A stretch of 64,000 nt of DNA. Origin: Halostagnicola larsenii XH-48. Lineage in GTDB: Archaea; Halobacteriota; Halobacteria; Halobacteriales; Natrialbaceae. This document shows positions 25,556 to 34,681 of this stretch, one piece after another. A model generated the notes under the pieces. It saw only the letters and a program-made list of their open reading frames with translations, ran no database searches and had not been told where the DNA came from. Position 1 is the stretch's first letter; each line of letters starts with the position of its first letter. The stretch spans positions 682,001 through 746,000 of the forward strand of contig NZ_CP007055.1 of assembly GCF_000517625.1 (NCBI RefSeq), given 5' to 3'. Position numbers and translations under genes: made by a program.

Positions 25556-26239
25556 ATGACATCCCGCGTCGACGAACGAGCGGCCGACTTCGAGGTGATC
25601 GATCGATTCGACGGCGGCGTCGGCTGGATCGCCCACCCCGACGAGCGAATGCGCCGCGCGAGCCACGCCCTCGAGATCGACGGCAACGTCTGGGTCATCG
25701 ATCCGGTCGACGCAGACGGGATCGACGAGTTGTTCGCGGAACTCGGCACGGTGGCCGGAGTCGTCACGCTGCTCGATCGCCACAAGCGCGACGCGGCGAC
25801 CATTGCGAACCGCCACGGCGTCGAAGTGTACCTTCCGGACTGGTTCGAGGGCGTCGCCGAGGATATCGACGCGCCGATCGTTCGCTTCGGTGCCGAACTC
25901 GCGGATACCGGACTCGAGGCCTCGGTGATGCGAAAAAGTCGGTTTTGGCAGGAGGTCGCGTTGTACAATCCCGCCGACGGAACGCTCGTCGTTCCGGAAT
26001 CGGTCGGCGGATCGTCGTACTTTCTGACCCGCGGCGAACGCCTCGGCGTCCACCCGGTGCTTCGAGCGATCCCCCCTCGAGAGCAACTCGGCGGGTTCGA
26101 CCCGGACCGCGTGCTCGTCGGGCACGGATCGGGGGTACTCGAGGACGCGGACGCCGCGCTCGAGGATGCACTCCGTGGATCGCGACGGCGAATACCGTGG
26201 CTCTACGGCCGGATAGTTTGGAATCTACTCCCGGTGTGA
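25556..26239 (+). CDS. MBL-fold-like protein with degenerate metal motif
   Basis: A 227-residue protein with metallo-beta-lactamase-like topology: ALEIDGNVWVIDPVD (strand and turn), then GVVTLLDRHKRDAATIANRHGVEVYLP where the HxHxDH motif would lie, and a late DRVLVGHGSGV strand. The motif reads D-R-H-K-R-D (residues 74-79), so only one of the first pair of zinc histidines is kept. It is either a divergent hydrolase with altered metal binding or a non-catalytic relative. It is divergent from the VOC gene. Confidence 0.7.
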   Translation: MTSRVDERAADFEVIDRFDGGVGWIAHPDERMRRASHALEIDGNVWVIDPVDADGIDELFAELGTVAGVVTLLDRHKRDAATIANRHGVEVYLPDWFEGVAEDIDAPIVRFGAELADTGLEASVMRKSRFWQEVALYNPADGTLVVPESVGGSSYFLTRGERLGVHPVLRAIPPREQLGGFDPDRVLVGHGSGVLEDADAALEDALRGSRRRIPWLYGRIVWNLLPV

Positions 26240-26309
26240 GCGCTGGATCGGGATCGATACCCAGTTCGCGGGGGACACAGCTAATTAGCGTCCACCCGTA
26301 GACGCTCGC

Positions 26310-26747
26310 GTGGTTTACATAACGCGCGGTCTGGTCGACATCTTGCTGGACCTCGCCGATGACGCCGATCCGAACGATGTGTCGACCGGCGTCTCGGTCA
26401 CGTCCGCCGGAGAGCTTCGTGGCGGTGAGGGGCTACCACCCGAGACGCCGGTGTTCACGGACTTCGTGTTGCCGGACGTCGGGGGCTCCGTCAACGCGGT
26501 TTTCGGCGTGGATCTCTCGACGCCGGCCCGGCAGACACAGGGGCAGTTCAACTCGCATCCGGTCCGCGAACTCGCGGTGACCAGACGCGACGATCTCGCA
26601 CAGATCGTCTTCGTCGCGGTGCCCCCCTGGACCAACGCCGACGATTCGTTCGGCGCGTTCACCCGCCGCGGAGAGCGCCTGCCCCTCGAGATCATCGATG
26701 CGGAGCCGCCGGCCGAATCGCTTCCAAGCGAATCGGTTACCGATTGA
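26310..26747 (+). CDS. Conserved haloarchaeal hypothetical protein (145 aa)
   Basis: A 145-residue soluble protein starting at a GTG (VYITRGLVDILLDLADD). A helical N-terminus is followed by a beta-rich centre: PVFTDFVLPDVGGSVNAVFGVDLSTP, then HPVRELAVTRRDDLAQIVFVAVPPW. It ends in a polar tail. I do not recognise a family; the N-terminus faintly recalls JAB/MPN proteins, but the metal-binding HxH motif is absent. It is followed closely by a convergent ribbon-helix-helix gene. Confidence 0.6.
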   Translation: MVYITRGLVDILLDLADDADPNDVSTGVSVTSAGELRGGEGLPPETPVFTDFVLPDVGGSVNAVFGVDLSTPARQTQGQFNSHPVRELAVTRRDDLAQIVFVAVPPWTNADDSFGAFTRRGERLPLEIIDAEPPAESLPSESVTD

Positions 26748-26769
26748 ACATCTGACGGGTCTGGGCCAA

Positions 26770-26979
26770 CTACTCGAGGTAGCCAAGCCCCTTTAACTGC
26801 TCAGTGATCTCCTCGAACTCGGCTTCGGTGAGCTGATCGGTCTGTTGGTGCTGGATGACGATGCTTCGTAGCAGGAATCGGACGAGGTCGCTGGTGCTCT
26901 GGAAGCTGGTGCCTTCGATCGTTTCGTCGACGCGGTCTGCCAACTCCTTCGGGATGGAAACGGTGGTGTATTCGGTCAT
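26770..26979 (-). CDS. Ribbon-helix-helix (CopG-like) DNA-binding protein (69 aa)
   Basis: A 69-residue protein: strand TEYTTVSIPKELADRVDE, helix 1 continuing to ETIEGTSF, and helix 2 STSDLVRFLLRSIVIQHQQ, i.e. the compact MetJ/CopG fold that dimerises to bind DNA through its N-terminal strand. The C-terminal third (EAEFEEITEQLKGLGYLE) is an acidic helix. Such proteins are autoregulators or antitoxins, but no toxin gene is adjacent. The ATG at 26979 matches the family's N-terminus; the longer ORF upstream looks non-coding. Confidence 0.8.
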   Translation of the reverse strand: MTEYTTVSIPKELADRVDETIEGTSFQSTSDLVRFLLRSIVIQHQQTDQLTEAEFEEITEQLKGLGYLE

Positions 26980-27131
26980 ACCTGAATCGTGCGCCGGAAG
27001 CCCCAAAGACGTGTCGCCGCGACGGCTCGCAGTCGTTCGGTTGGGCGACTTCGAGATTGATCCGTCCCGCTGATACTGGTAGGACGTCGGTATCCACACC
27101 CATTTTTATCCCCGCCTCCCAAGAGGGGTAT

Positions 27132-27461
27132 ATGGGAGTCCGGCCACCATCGAACAACGACGATAACGATCCGGAAAGCGTGGAGTTCGGTATCGCTGCT
27201 GTCGATGCGCGGCTGCGGCGATCCGACCTTTCGTTTCCGGCGACAGAAGACGACGTCTCGGCTGCACTTGGCCACGAACAGATCCCCTACGATGTCCACG
27301 GAAACGACGTCGCACTCGGGGTTATTCTCGAGGAGGTCGACCAGACTCGCTTCGAGTCACGCCAGCAACTACTCAACGCGTTACACCCGGTGTTCGAGAC
27401 CTATCGGCGAGAACACTCGGGCGGGGTCGTCCAGCAGATGCGATCGCTGCTTCCGTTTTGA
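27132..27461 (+). CDS. Conserved haloarchaeal protein, DUF5789-like (109 aa)
   Basis: A 109-residue acidic protein with VDARLRRSDLSFPATEDDVSAALGHEQIPYDV, which resembles the DUF5789 layout (a 'FPATxxEL'-type helix pair), and a C-terminal helix VFETYRREHSGGVVQQMRSLLPF. No catalytic residues are evident. The start ATG at 27132 has an AT-rich TATTTTTATC segment about 25 nt upstream, consistent with a leaderless mRNA. The assignment to the DUF is by recall and moderate. Confidence 0.6.
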   Translation: MGVRPPSNNDDNDPESVEFGIAAVDARLRRSDLSFPATEDDVSAALGHEQIPYDVHGNDVALGVILEEVDQTRFESRQQLLNALHPVFETYRREHSGGVVQQMRSLLPF

Positions 27462-27484
27462 GGCGGTATCCGGTATCTCCGCTG

Positions 27485-28432
27485 TCAGTCCTCCCGATTC
27501 GCTTCGCGCGTGATCTGCTCTAGGTGATTTCGCTGCTCGCGGTGGAGCGTGACGATCATATCCGAGAGCACGCCGAACATCAGCAACTGCACGCCGAGGA
27601 GGATGCCCGCGGCCGAGACCATCGCGAGAATCTCGTGGCCGATTCCGTACCAGAGCCACTCTACGAGGACGTACACCGCGAGTAGACCTCCGGATACGAT
27701 CCCGCCAGCGCCCAGGCTCCCGAAGTAAAAGAGCGGATTGCTCGTTTTCGCTAGCGAATACAGTGCGAGGACGATCGTGCCGCCGTCCCGAACCGGGTGC
27801 AAGTTAGTTTCCGAATCCTCCGGGCGGGCGCTGTAACTGATCGGTACGACCGCCGTCTTGACGCTGTGTTTGACGCACTCGACGGCGAGTTCGGTTTCGA
27901 TCGTAAAGCCGTCCGAATCGAGCGACAGGCGCTCGAACGAATCGACCGTAAACGCCCGGTAGCCCGAGAGGATATCCTCGTACTCCGCGCCGTGGATGAA
28001 CGTGAACGAGCGATTTATCATTCGGTTCCCGAATCCGTTAAGCGCCTTCATTGCGTCGTCGTCCATATCTGCGAACCGGTTTCCGATGACGTGATCGTAG
28101 CCCGCAGAGAGGGGCTCGAGCATCCGTTCGGCGTCAGCCGGATCGTAGGTTCCGTCGCCGTCGAGCATCAACACGTACGGCGTGTCGACGATGCTGACGG
28201 CCTCGCGGAGGGCCTGTCCCTTCCCCGACCCGGACTGAACGTGAACTCGCGCACCGCGTTCGCTCGCGATTTCCCGAGTTGCGTCGTCGGAATCGCCGTC
28301 GACGACGAGTACGTTCGTGTAACCGTGGGCGTAGAACCCGTCGATTACGTCGCCGATCGTCGCGGCTTCGTCGAGCGTCGGGATGAGGATACAGACGTCC
28401 TCGGGCGTGATCTCACGGGAAGTCTCACTCAT
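27485..28432 (-). CDS. aglJ: Dolichol-phosphate glycosyltransferase AglJ-like, S-layer N-glycosylation
   Basis: A 315-residue GT2 enzyme. It has ILIPTLDEAATIGDVIDGF (nucleotide-sugar fold), the DGDGTYDP metal motif (DxD-like; about residues 92-99), a GNRFADMDDDAMKALNGFGNR loop, and two or three C-terminal membrane helices from about residue 225. In Haloferax, AglJ loads the first hexose of the N-linked glycan onto dolichol phosphate on the cytoplasmic face. The adjacent aglM supports the same role. The ATG at 28432 follows a non-coding upstream extension. Confidence 0.88.
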   Translation of the reverse strand: MSETSREITPEDVCILIPTLDEAATIGDVIDGFYAHGYTNVLVVDGDSDDATREIASERGARVHVQSGSGKGQALREAVSIVDTPYVLMLDGDGTYDPADAERMLEPLSAGYDHVIGNRFADMDDDAMKALNGFGNRMINRSFTFIHGAEYEDILSGYRAFTVDSFERLSLDSDGFTIETELAVECVKHSVKTAVVPISYSARPEDSETNLHPVRDGGTIVLALYSLAKTSNPLFYFGSLGAGGIVSGGLLAVYVLVEWLWYGIGHEILAMVSAAGILLGVQLLMFGVLSDMIVTLHREQRNHLEQITREANRED

Positions 28433-28636
28433 GGTTATCCCCTCGTCGCCACGGGAGATCGAATCCACGCGAGCGCCATCGTTTGCCATCGCCAACACGT
28501 CTCCGCCGGGAGCGCAAAAGCGTACTGATCGATCGCTGAACGCCGATCACGCACTGAACGGGCCCGTTCGTCGCTCGGAGGCGATAGCCGGCCGGTGCGT
28601 TCGGACAGTTCTGGACGTGACGTTCGACGAACACGA

Positions 28637-29926
28637 CTACCAGGTCAGGCCGTCGTAGACCTCGAGTCCGCTCGTGTCGACGTCGATTCGCCGTCCGTCG
28701 ACGACCACCCGTCGGGCCATTCCCTCGAACGACAGGTCGACGAAGCCGTCCCAGTCCGTCGCGAGGACAGCACCGTCAGCGCCCTCGAGAGCCGATTCGG
28801 CGGTGTCGGCGTACTCGAGATCCGGATATCGCTCCCGGACGTTGTCCATCGCGACCGGATCGTAGGCCACGACCCCCGCGCCGGCGGCGCGGAGGTGGTC
28901 GATAACGTCGAGCGATCGGGATTTACGGATGTCGTCCGTGTTGGGCTTGAACGAGAGACCGAGGACGGCGATCCGAGCACCCTCGAGGGGGACGTGCTCG
29001 GCGAGCGCGTCGACGAGTCGACGCGGCTGTCGGTCGTTGACGGCGACGACGGCGTCGAGAAGTTCGGGTTCGTACCCCTGTTCTCGCGCGCCTGCCCGAA
29101 GCGCGTTGATGTCCTTGGGGAAACAGGATCCGCCCCAGCCGAGCCCCGAGCGCATGAACCGCTCGGAGATCCTGTCGTCGAGGCCGACCGCCTCGAGGAC
29201 CTCGTAGGCGTCTGCGCCGTACTCCTTCGCGATGTTTCCGAGTTCGTTGACCAGCGAAATCTTCGAGGCGAGAAAGGCGTTGTTCGCGTACTTGATGAGC
29301 TCCGCTTCGCGGATATCCGTCTCGACGTGGTCTGTCCCCTCGCGTTCGAGGATCGGCGCGTAGAGCTCTCGGAGCGTCGCCGCAGCCGAGTCGTCTGTGG
29401 TTCCGAATACAACTTTATCCGGCTCGAGGAAATCGGTGACGGCGGTGCTCATGCGGAGGAACTCGGGGTTCATTGCGAAGGAGAGCCGATCGGCGGCTTC
29501 GGTCCCAGCGGCCTCGGTGACCGTCGGCGCGACGACTTCCTCGGTGGTTCCGGGCAGGACCGTGCTCTTGACGACGACGAGGTGGTCGTCGGACTTGACC
29601 GCGAGGGCCGCCCCGAGCGATTCGGCGGCGGCTTCCATGATCGCCAGGTCGAGACTGCCGTCGTCGGCCTGTGGTGTCGGCAGACAGAGGAAGGTCACGT
29701 CGGTTTCACAGACTGCGTCGTAGTCGGTCGTCGCCCGCAATCGCGAGCCAGCATGTTCGGCGATCCGCTCTTGTAACCCGGGTTCGTGGATCGGCGCGGT
29801 GCCGGCGTTGATCGACTCGACGATGTCCTCGTCGATCTCGACGTTGATCACGTCGTGGCCGATATCCGCGAGACAGGCGGCGATGGTCGTCCCGACGTAG
29901 CCGCTTCCGATGATAGAGATCTTCAT
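28637..29926 (-). CDS. aglM: UDP-glucose 6-dehydrogenase AglM-like
   Basis: A 429-residue nucleotide-sugar dehydrogenase. It has an N-terminal NAD site MKISIIGSGYVGTTIAACLAD, the catalytic Cys in GLGWGGSCFPKDINAL, the PGTTEEVV loop, and a C-terminal UDP-binding domain (FKPNTDDIRKSRSLDVIDHL). It oxidises UDP-glucose to UDP-glucuronate, the hexuronic acid donor of haloarchaeal N-glycans. It lies 204 nt upstream of aglJ on the same strand, so they may be co-transcribed. Confidence 0.9.
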   Translation of the reverse strand: MKISIIGSGYVGTTIAACLADIGHDVINVEIDEDIVESINAGTAPIHEPGLQERIAEHAGSRLRATTDYDAVCETDVTFLCLPTPQADDGSLDLAIMEAAAESLGAALAVKSDDHLVVVKSTVLPGTTEEVVAPTVTEAAGTEAADRLSFAMNPEFLRMSTAVTDFLEPDKVVFGTTDDSAAATLRELYAPILEREGTDHVETDIREAELIKYANNAFLASKISLVNELGNIAKEYGADAYEVLEAVGLDDRISERFMRSGLGWGGSCFPKDINALRAGAREQGYEPELLDAVVAVNDRQPRRLVDALAEHVPLEGARIAVLGLSFKPNTDDIRKSRSLDVIDHLRAAGAGVVAYDPVAMDNVRERYPDLEYADTAESALEGADGAVLATDWDGFVDLSFEGMARRVVVDGRRIDVDTSGLEVYDGLTW

Positions 29927-30051
29927 GCGTGTGCGAACGACCGGTGAACGTTAGTCACTTTTGGGTTCCTGAAACTCCACGCCTGCCTTTCGCCCTCGAG
30001 ATCAGCGGGGACGAGTCGAGATCGCCGGAGGCGGGCCGAGGTCGAGGCGAT

Positions 30052-31272
30052 CTACTCTCGAGGCATCAACAATGTGACCAGAGTACTCACTCCGACGATC
30101 GCCGCCAGGAGGACGTATCCCTCGTCGAAGTAGCCGTTGTCGGCGATGAACCCGAAGAGCACCGGTCCCGTCGCGCCCAGCATCGCGGCGCTCGAGCGGA
30201 TGAGCCCCAGTCCGGTTCCTTGAATATCCCCTGGAATCGTCTCGGCGAGATACGACTGCGTGATCGCGCCCGATCCGAGCATCGTGCTGACGAGAACGGT
30301 CACGCCGGAAAGCGGCCAGAATCCCTCGACTGTCGGTAGAAGTGCGAGTCCGACGATCGAACCGACGAGGACGACGGGCAGGGAACGGCGAAGACCGATC
30401 GTATCGTAGGCCACGCCGGCGGCGGGCTTGGCGACGACGCCGACCGCGAAAAACAGCCCGAAGAGCGTTCCCGCGGCCGTACTCGAGAGCCCCTTTTGCT
30501 CGGTCAGATACGTCGGATAGAACGCCGAAAACGTTTGCCAGACGAAGATAAACAGGAACAGGATCACCCCGACGACGAGGAACTTTCGTTTGAATAGCGC
30601 CCGCAGGATGTACAAGATGTGCTCGCCGTGTCCGGCGTGCTCGCGCGAGACAGTATCGACGTTCTGGCTCTCGGTACCGCGACCGGGCAGCGTCACCCAG
30701 ATAATGCCCGCGGTGAGACACAGCACGGGGAGGACGAACCCCAGTCCGAGTTGCCAGGCGACGCCGGCTGCGAGGACGCTGGCGATGGGCGGGATAACCG
30801 TCTGACCGATGTCGCCAGACGCCATCGTGACGCCGAGTGCACGCCCGATCCGATCCGGATAGAGTCTCGAGAGGACCGTAATCCGTGCGATTGGGTACTG
30901 CGAGAGCCCGAAACCGACCACACCGGTCGCGACGAAGAGTGCGAGCGCCGTCGGCGCGACGAGGACGAGACCGACGCCCGCGACGACGAACGAGACGCTC
31001 GCGGTCAGCATCTTTCGTTCCCCGTACCGGTCGGCGAGGACGCCGCCCGGCATCTGGCCGATCGCATAGCAGAGCCAGATGATACTGACGAGCAATCCGG
31101 CGGTCGTGTGCGTCAGTCCGAAGTCATCGCTAAAATTCGGGAGCAACACCGGATAGATCATCCGGGTTCCGTTCAACAGCCCCCAACCGAGCGCGATGGC
31201 GATCAACGATTTGCCGGTGCCTCCTGCCCAGAGCCCGCTCACTTCGCGACGGATCGATAGCAGACGACTCAT
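30052..31272 (-). CDS. MFS transporter
   Basis: A 406-residue, 12-helix permease. The loop 2-3 signature is present as GVLADRYGERKML, and SQYPIARITVLSRLYPDRIGRALGVTMASGD fits helices 4-5. The central loop is short and acidic, with HAGHGEHILY. It belongs to the general MFS group of anion/sugar/drug permeases; its substrate is not predictable. It sits next to glycosylation genes but on its own transcript, 125 nt downstream of aglM's start. Confidence 0.88.
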   Translation of the reverse strand: MSRLLSIRREVSGLWAGGTGKSLIAIALGWGLLNGTRMIYPVLLPNFSDDFGLTHTTAGLLVSIIWLCYAIGQMPGGVLADRYGERKMLTASVSFVVAGVGLVLVAPTALALFVATGVVGFGLSQYPIARITVLSRLYPDRIGRALGVTMASGDIGQTVIPPIASVLAAGVAWQLGLGFVLPVLCLTAGIIWVTLPGRGTESQNVDTVSREHAGHGEHILYILRALFKRKFLVVGVILFLFIFVWQTFSAFYPTYLTEQKGLSSTAAGTLFGLFFAVGVVAKPAAGVAYDTIGLRRSLPVVLVGSIVGLALLPTVEGFWPLSGVTVLVSTMLGSGAITQSYLAETIPGDIQGTGLGLIRSSAAMLGATGPVLFGFIADNGYFDEGYVLLAAIVGVSTLVTLLMPRE

Positions 31273-31628
31273 CGAGTCCAGTTTCTAGACGTTCCCGTTC
31301 GGCGAAGAAACCGCTTCTGTTTCCGCACCGTCACCGCTCGGCTCTCACGAACCGAGGGCTGGGGCCGATGACCGGTTTCGATCGCCTGTGTCTCTGATTG
31401 CCCGTCATTTCGACTCCGTCGTCGGTCCCTCGCGGATCTGGAGCCATCGATACTCGAGTATTCAGCGGAGCGGCTGCTATCGACGCTTGCGTGTCGTGTT
31501 GCAACCACGGATAACTCGAGCGGCTAGGAGAAAAAAAGTCTACAACTGGGGGAGATATCCAAAGTATATTTTATCATAATATGAAAATAGCAAAAGGTTT
31601 AATTTATATATGTGTATCTATCGCATAC
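31273..31628. other. Intergenic region before the secreted M14 peptidase
   Basis: The left part is GC-rich with no supportable ORF. From about 31545 the DNA becomes very AT-rich (runs such as TATATTTTATCATAATATG and TTTAATTTATATATG), which is the probable promoter of the peptidase gene. An in-frame ATG at 31581 lies within this AT-rich stretch and I regard it as promoter DNA. Confidence 0.5.
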
Positions 31629-33359
31629 ATGCGACGACGAACTGCACTCGCATGGCTTGGCACGACAGCGGTTGGCGGGTCTCTCGCGTCAACGATCGGT
31701 GAGGCGTCGTCCGAAGACATGACGTTTGGCCGGTCGTGGCCCGACGACGACGAGTCGCTCGAGGCGTTTCACGACTACGAGGAGTTGATGGACCAACTCG
31801 ATTGGCTCGAGGAACGGACGCTCGGCTCGATCTCGGTTCGCTCCATCGGAACGTCCAATCAGGGTCGTTCGATTCCGATGGCCAGCGTCGGAAAAGGCGA
31901 CATCGACGTGCTGTTTTGTAGTCAGCAACACGGCCACGAACCGACCGGAACCGAAACGCTTCTCGACCTGTTACACCAGATTTCCTCGAGGTACGGGGAA
32001 GGCGGTCGGCTGCTCCAGGTCCTCGAGAACGTGACCGTCCACGCCATCGTGCGGGCGAATCCCGACGGCGGCGAACCCGACGTGTTCACCCGGTTCAACG
32101 TCGACGAGGACGCGCCGTTTCGCGATCCCGACGAGGGACTCTACACCGCCTATTCGCAGGCGGGAATCGGCTGGGACGTAAATCGGTACCACTGGTTCGA
32201 CTGGACCGAAAGCAAGCTGTATCAGAACCGCCCCGACGAGTACCCGGAGAATCCGGTTCCCGAGACGCAGGCGATCATCGATATCGTCGACGAGATCGAC
32301 CCGCTCTGGATGGTCGACATGCACAACCAACTCACGTACAAGACCGACGACGGCGACATCGTCTCGAACTCGGTGTACTGGCCGACACACGAGGACGTCC
32401 CGGACGAAACGAGACGACTCGGGAAGCAACTCTGCCGGGCGGCGTTCGAGGAAGCGGACCGCTCCGGCGACGCGACGGTCACCAAGTATCCGGGCGGGAA
32501 CGAACTCGGAATCGCGCGAAACAGCTATGGCACGGCCGGAGTCGCGTGTATGTTACTCGAGACGCGCGGGCACATGGGTCAGGAGGCGCTCGGTCGCCGA
32601 ACGCAAAACGAGTTTACGATCGTGAAACATTTGCTCGAGGCCACGGCGGACGGGTCGCTGTTCGAGATCGATCCGGCGCTCGCCGAGGACATCCCCGACA
32701 GAGGTGACAGGTACAACACGGACCTCCCGCCGAAAGACGTCCCGATGGACGAGTGGGTGAACGCGTCAGTGTCGACGGCCATGGTCGACTGGGAGATACT
32801 CAACGACGCCGTCGCGTGTTCGGTCGACGGCCGCTTCCTCGAGCGCCTCCCCGTCGACGTCGGCGGGACTCTCCTCGTACGGAACGACGTGAACGACGAA
32901 GTCCGTCCGTACCACGTCGCTCGAACCCACGACGAGGGTGGGGCGCGGGCCGTCCGACTGGGAGGGAATGCTCGAGAGCGGTTCTACGAACCCGACGACA
33001 ACGTTCCGACGAGATTCGATACGGCCATTCGCGGGTACGACCCGGGGCCGTGGGCGTTGCTGGAAGTTCGACCGGCCCAGCTCGAGTGGGACATCCTCAA
33101 CGACGCGGACGCGTGTTCGGTCGAAGAATCGTTCCTCGCGGACCTTCCCGTCTCGGTCGGCGATCGAATCTGCCTGCAAAACCACGACACCGAGCGGATA
33201 CGGGCGTTCACGGTCGCTAGGACCCATCACGTCGACGATCCGCATGGCATCGACGACGGGGAACGACGCGTGCGGATGGGACTGGCCGCCCGCAGTCGCT
33301 TCTACGAATCTGAGGAATCGGTCTCCTCGTCGTTTATCGGAAAAACGAGACCGGCGTGA
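31629..33359 (+). CDS. Secreted zinc carboxypeptidase (M14 family) with two tandem C-terminal modules
   Basis: A 576-residue exported enzyme with a Tat-type N-terminus (MRRRTALAWLGTTAVGG). The M14 domain runs from about residue 45 to 375. It has the zinc motif H101-x-x-E104 in SQQHGHEPTGTET, the third ligand probably in WMVDMHNQ, and a catalytic-type Glu in LLETRGH. Residues about 386-470 and 484-570 are two copies of an unfamiliar ~85-residue module, each starting WxILNDAxACSV and ending near RFYExxxxV. It probably digests peptides outside the cell. The ATG at 31629 is favoured over 31581 because it places the RR pair at the N-terminus, with a TATA-like TTATATA ahead of it. Confidence 0.85.
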   Translation: MRRRTALAWLGTTAVGGSLASTIGEASSEDMTFGRSWPDDDESLEAFHDYEELMDQLDWLEERTLGSISVRSIGTSNQGRSIPMASVGKGDIDVLFCSQQHGHEPTGTETLLDLLHQISSRYGEGGRLLQVLENVTVHAIVRANPDGGEPDVFTRFNVDEDAPFRDPDEGLYTAYSQAGIGWDVNRYHWFDWTESKLYQNRPDEYPENPVPETQAIIDIVDEIDPLWMVDMHNQLTYKTDDGDIVSNSVYWPTHEDVPDETRRLGKQLCRAAFEEADRSGDATVTKYPGGNELGIARNSYGTAGVACMLLETRGHMGQEALGRRTQNEFTIVKHLLEATADGSLFEIDPALAEDIPDRGDRYNTDLPPKDVPMDEWVNASVSTAMVDWEILNDAVACSVDGRFLERLPVDVGGTLLVRNDVNDEVRPYHVARTHDEGGARAVRLGGNARERFYEPDDNVPTRFDTAIRGYDPGPWALLEVRPAQLEWDILNDADACSVEESFLADLPVSVGDRICLQNHDTERIRAFTVARTHHVDDPHGIDDGERRVRMGLAARSRFYESEESVSSSFIGKTRPA

Positions 33360-33554
33360 GTACGGGCGCCTTTCGACTTCCGTACGCCTCGATGAATTCG
33401 AATAGTCCGCCTAAATGCCTGTATTCGCGGCCTCGTGTCGATTTCGATCGGTCACGTTCGTGTGCGTATATGACGCTATTACACGTCCGTATTTCCTGGC
33501 TATAGATATTGGTATTGTAAATAACCATTACGCCCTCTCGTTGTTGTCTGAGCC

Positions 33555-34580
33555 ATGGGTCCACGTATCAGACGTCGAGCGTTCATCGCGGCGAGCGGAA
33601 CGACTGGAATCGCGGCGTTCGCCGGTTGTATCGGCGAAGACGCCGAAGATCAAGAGGACGATCAGGAGGGGGGCGATGACGGCGGCGGCGGAGATATCGG
33701 CGAAGCCGATCCGGACGCGGACGGCCAGATCCTCTCCTGGCACGCGGGCGGCACGAGCGGGACGTACTACCCGCTCTCGGGCGACTTCAAAGCGATCGTC
33801 GAGGAACACACGCCCCACGGGCTACAGGTCCAATCGACCGGCGCGAGCGTGGAGAACGTCGGGAGCTTGAGCCGCGAAGACGCCCACTTCGCGTTGATCC
33901 AGAACGACATCGCACACTTTGCTGCGACCGGGACGGGAATCGACGAATTCGAGGGTGAGGAAGTCTCGAACCTTCGCGGGGTCGCGACGTTGTATCCCGA
34001 AACGATCCACATCGTTACGCAGTCCGGTTCGGACATCGAGAGCATCGACGACCTCGAGGGAGCGTCCGTCAACACCGGCGATCTGGGGAGCGGAACCCAG
34101 GTCAACGCACTGCAGATACTCGATACCGCGGGGATCGGAAGCGGCGATTTCACCGAGCAAAACGCGGACTTCGAGACGGCGGCCGATCAGCTTCGAGACG
34201 GAGACGTCGACGCGTCGTTCGTGGTCGGCGGCTGGCCGGTCGGCTCGGTCGAAGAACTCGCGACGACCGACGATATCTCGCTGATCGAACTCCCGTCTGA
34301 TCTCAGCGAGGAGATCCAATCCGAGGCGGAGTGGTTCGCGAGCGACACGGTTCCCGCCGGCACCTACGACGGAATCGACGAGGATGTCGAGACGGTCTCG
34401 GTACAGGCGATGATCGCCACGCACGACGGCGTGGACGAGGATATCGTCGAGGAGGTTACCACCGCGATATTCGACAATACCGACGATATCGGACAGAAAT
34501 CCGATTTCATCGACGCGGATTCGGCACAGGACGCGATGCCGATCGACCTTCACGCGGGCGCACAACGGTACTTCGAGTGA
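33555..34580 (+). CDS. TAXI-family TRAP transporter solute-binding lipoprotein
   Basis: A 341-residue periplasmic-type binding protein. It has a Tat RRR motif and lipobox (GIAAFAGC, Cys25) and a Gly/Asp-rich linker to about residue 55. The TAXI fold follows: LSWHAGGTSGTYYPLSGDF, then AHFALIQNDIAHFAATG, GVATLYPETIHIVTQSGS, SVNTGDLGSGTQVNALQIL and VVGGWPVGSVEELA. It captures organic acids such as glutamate or other carboxylates for the membrane permease; the ligand is unknown. It is the first gene of a three-gene uptake unit. Confidence 0.9.
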   Translation: MGPRIRRRAFIAASGTTGIAAFAGCIGEDAEDQEDDQEGGDDGGGGDIGEADPDADGQILSWHAGGTSGTYYPLSGDFKAIVEEHTPHGLQVQSTGASVENVGSLSREDAHFALIQNDIAHFAATGTGIDEFEGEEVSNLRGVATLYPETIHIVTQSGSDIESIDDLEGASVNTGDLGSGTQVNALQILDTAGIGSGDFTEQNADFETAADQLRDGDVDASFVVGGWPVGSVEELATTDDISLIELPSDLSEEIQSEAEWFASDTVPAGTYDGIDEDVETVSVQAMIATHDGVDEDIVEEVTTAIFDNTDDIGQKSDFIDADSAQDAMPIDLHAGAQRYFE

Positions 34581-34681
34581 GTTGACCACCCGCTACTGGC
34601 GAACCGCGAACATGACTGCGGATCATCGTGGTCCCGCTGCATCGAATCTCGAGCCCACACATCACGAACCGATACGCGACT

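Noticed and set aside
31269-31508. 79-codon minus-strand ORF upstream of the MFS gene
   Set aside because: Basic, Ser/Arg-rich translation with no promoter; looks like chance open frame in GC-rich DNA.
31581-31628. N-terminal extension of the M14 peptidase from ATG 31581
   Set aside because: The stretch is AT-rich promoter DNA and would bury the twin-arginine signal 16 residues inside the protein.
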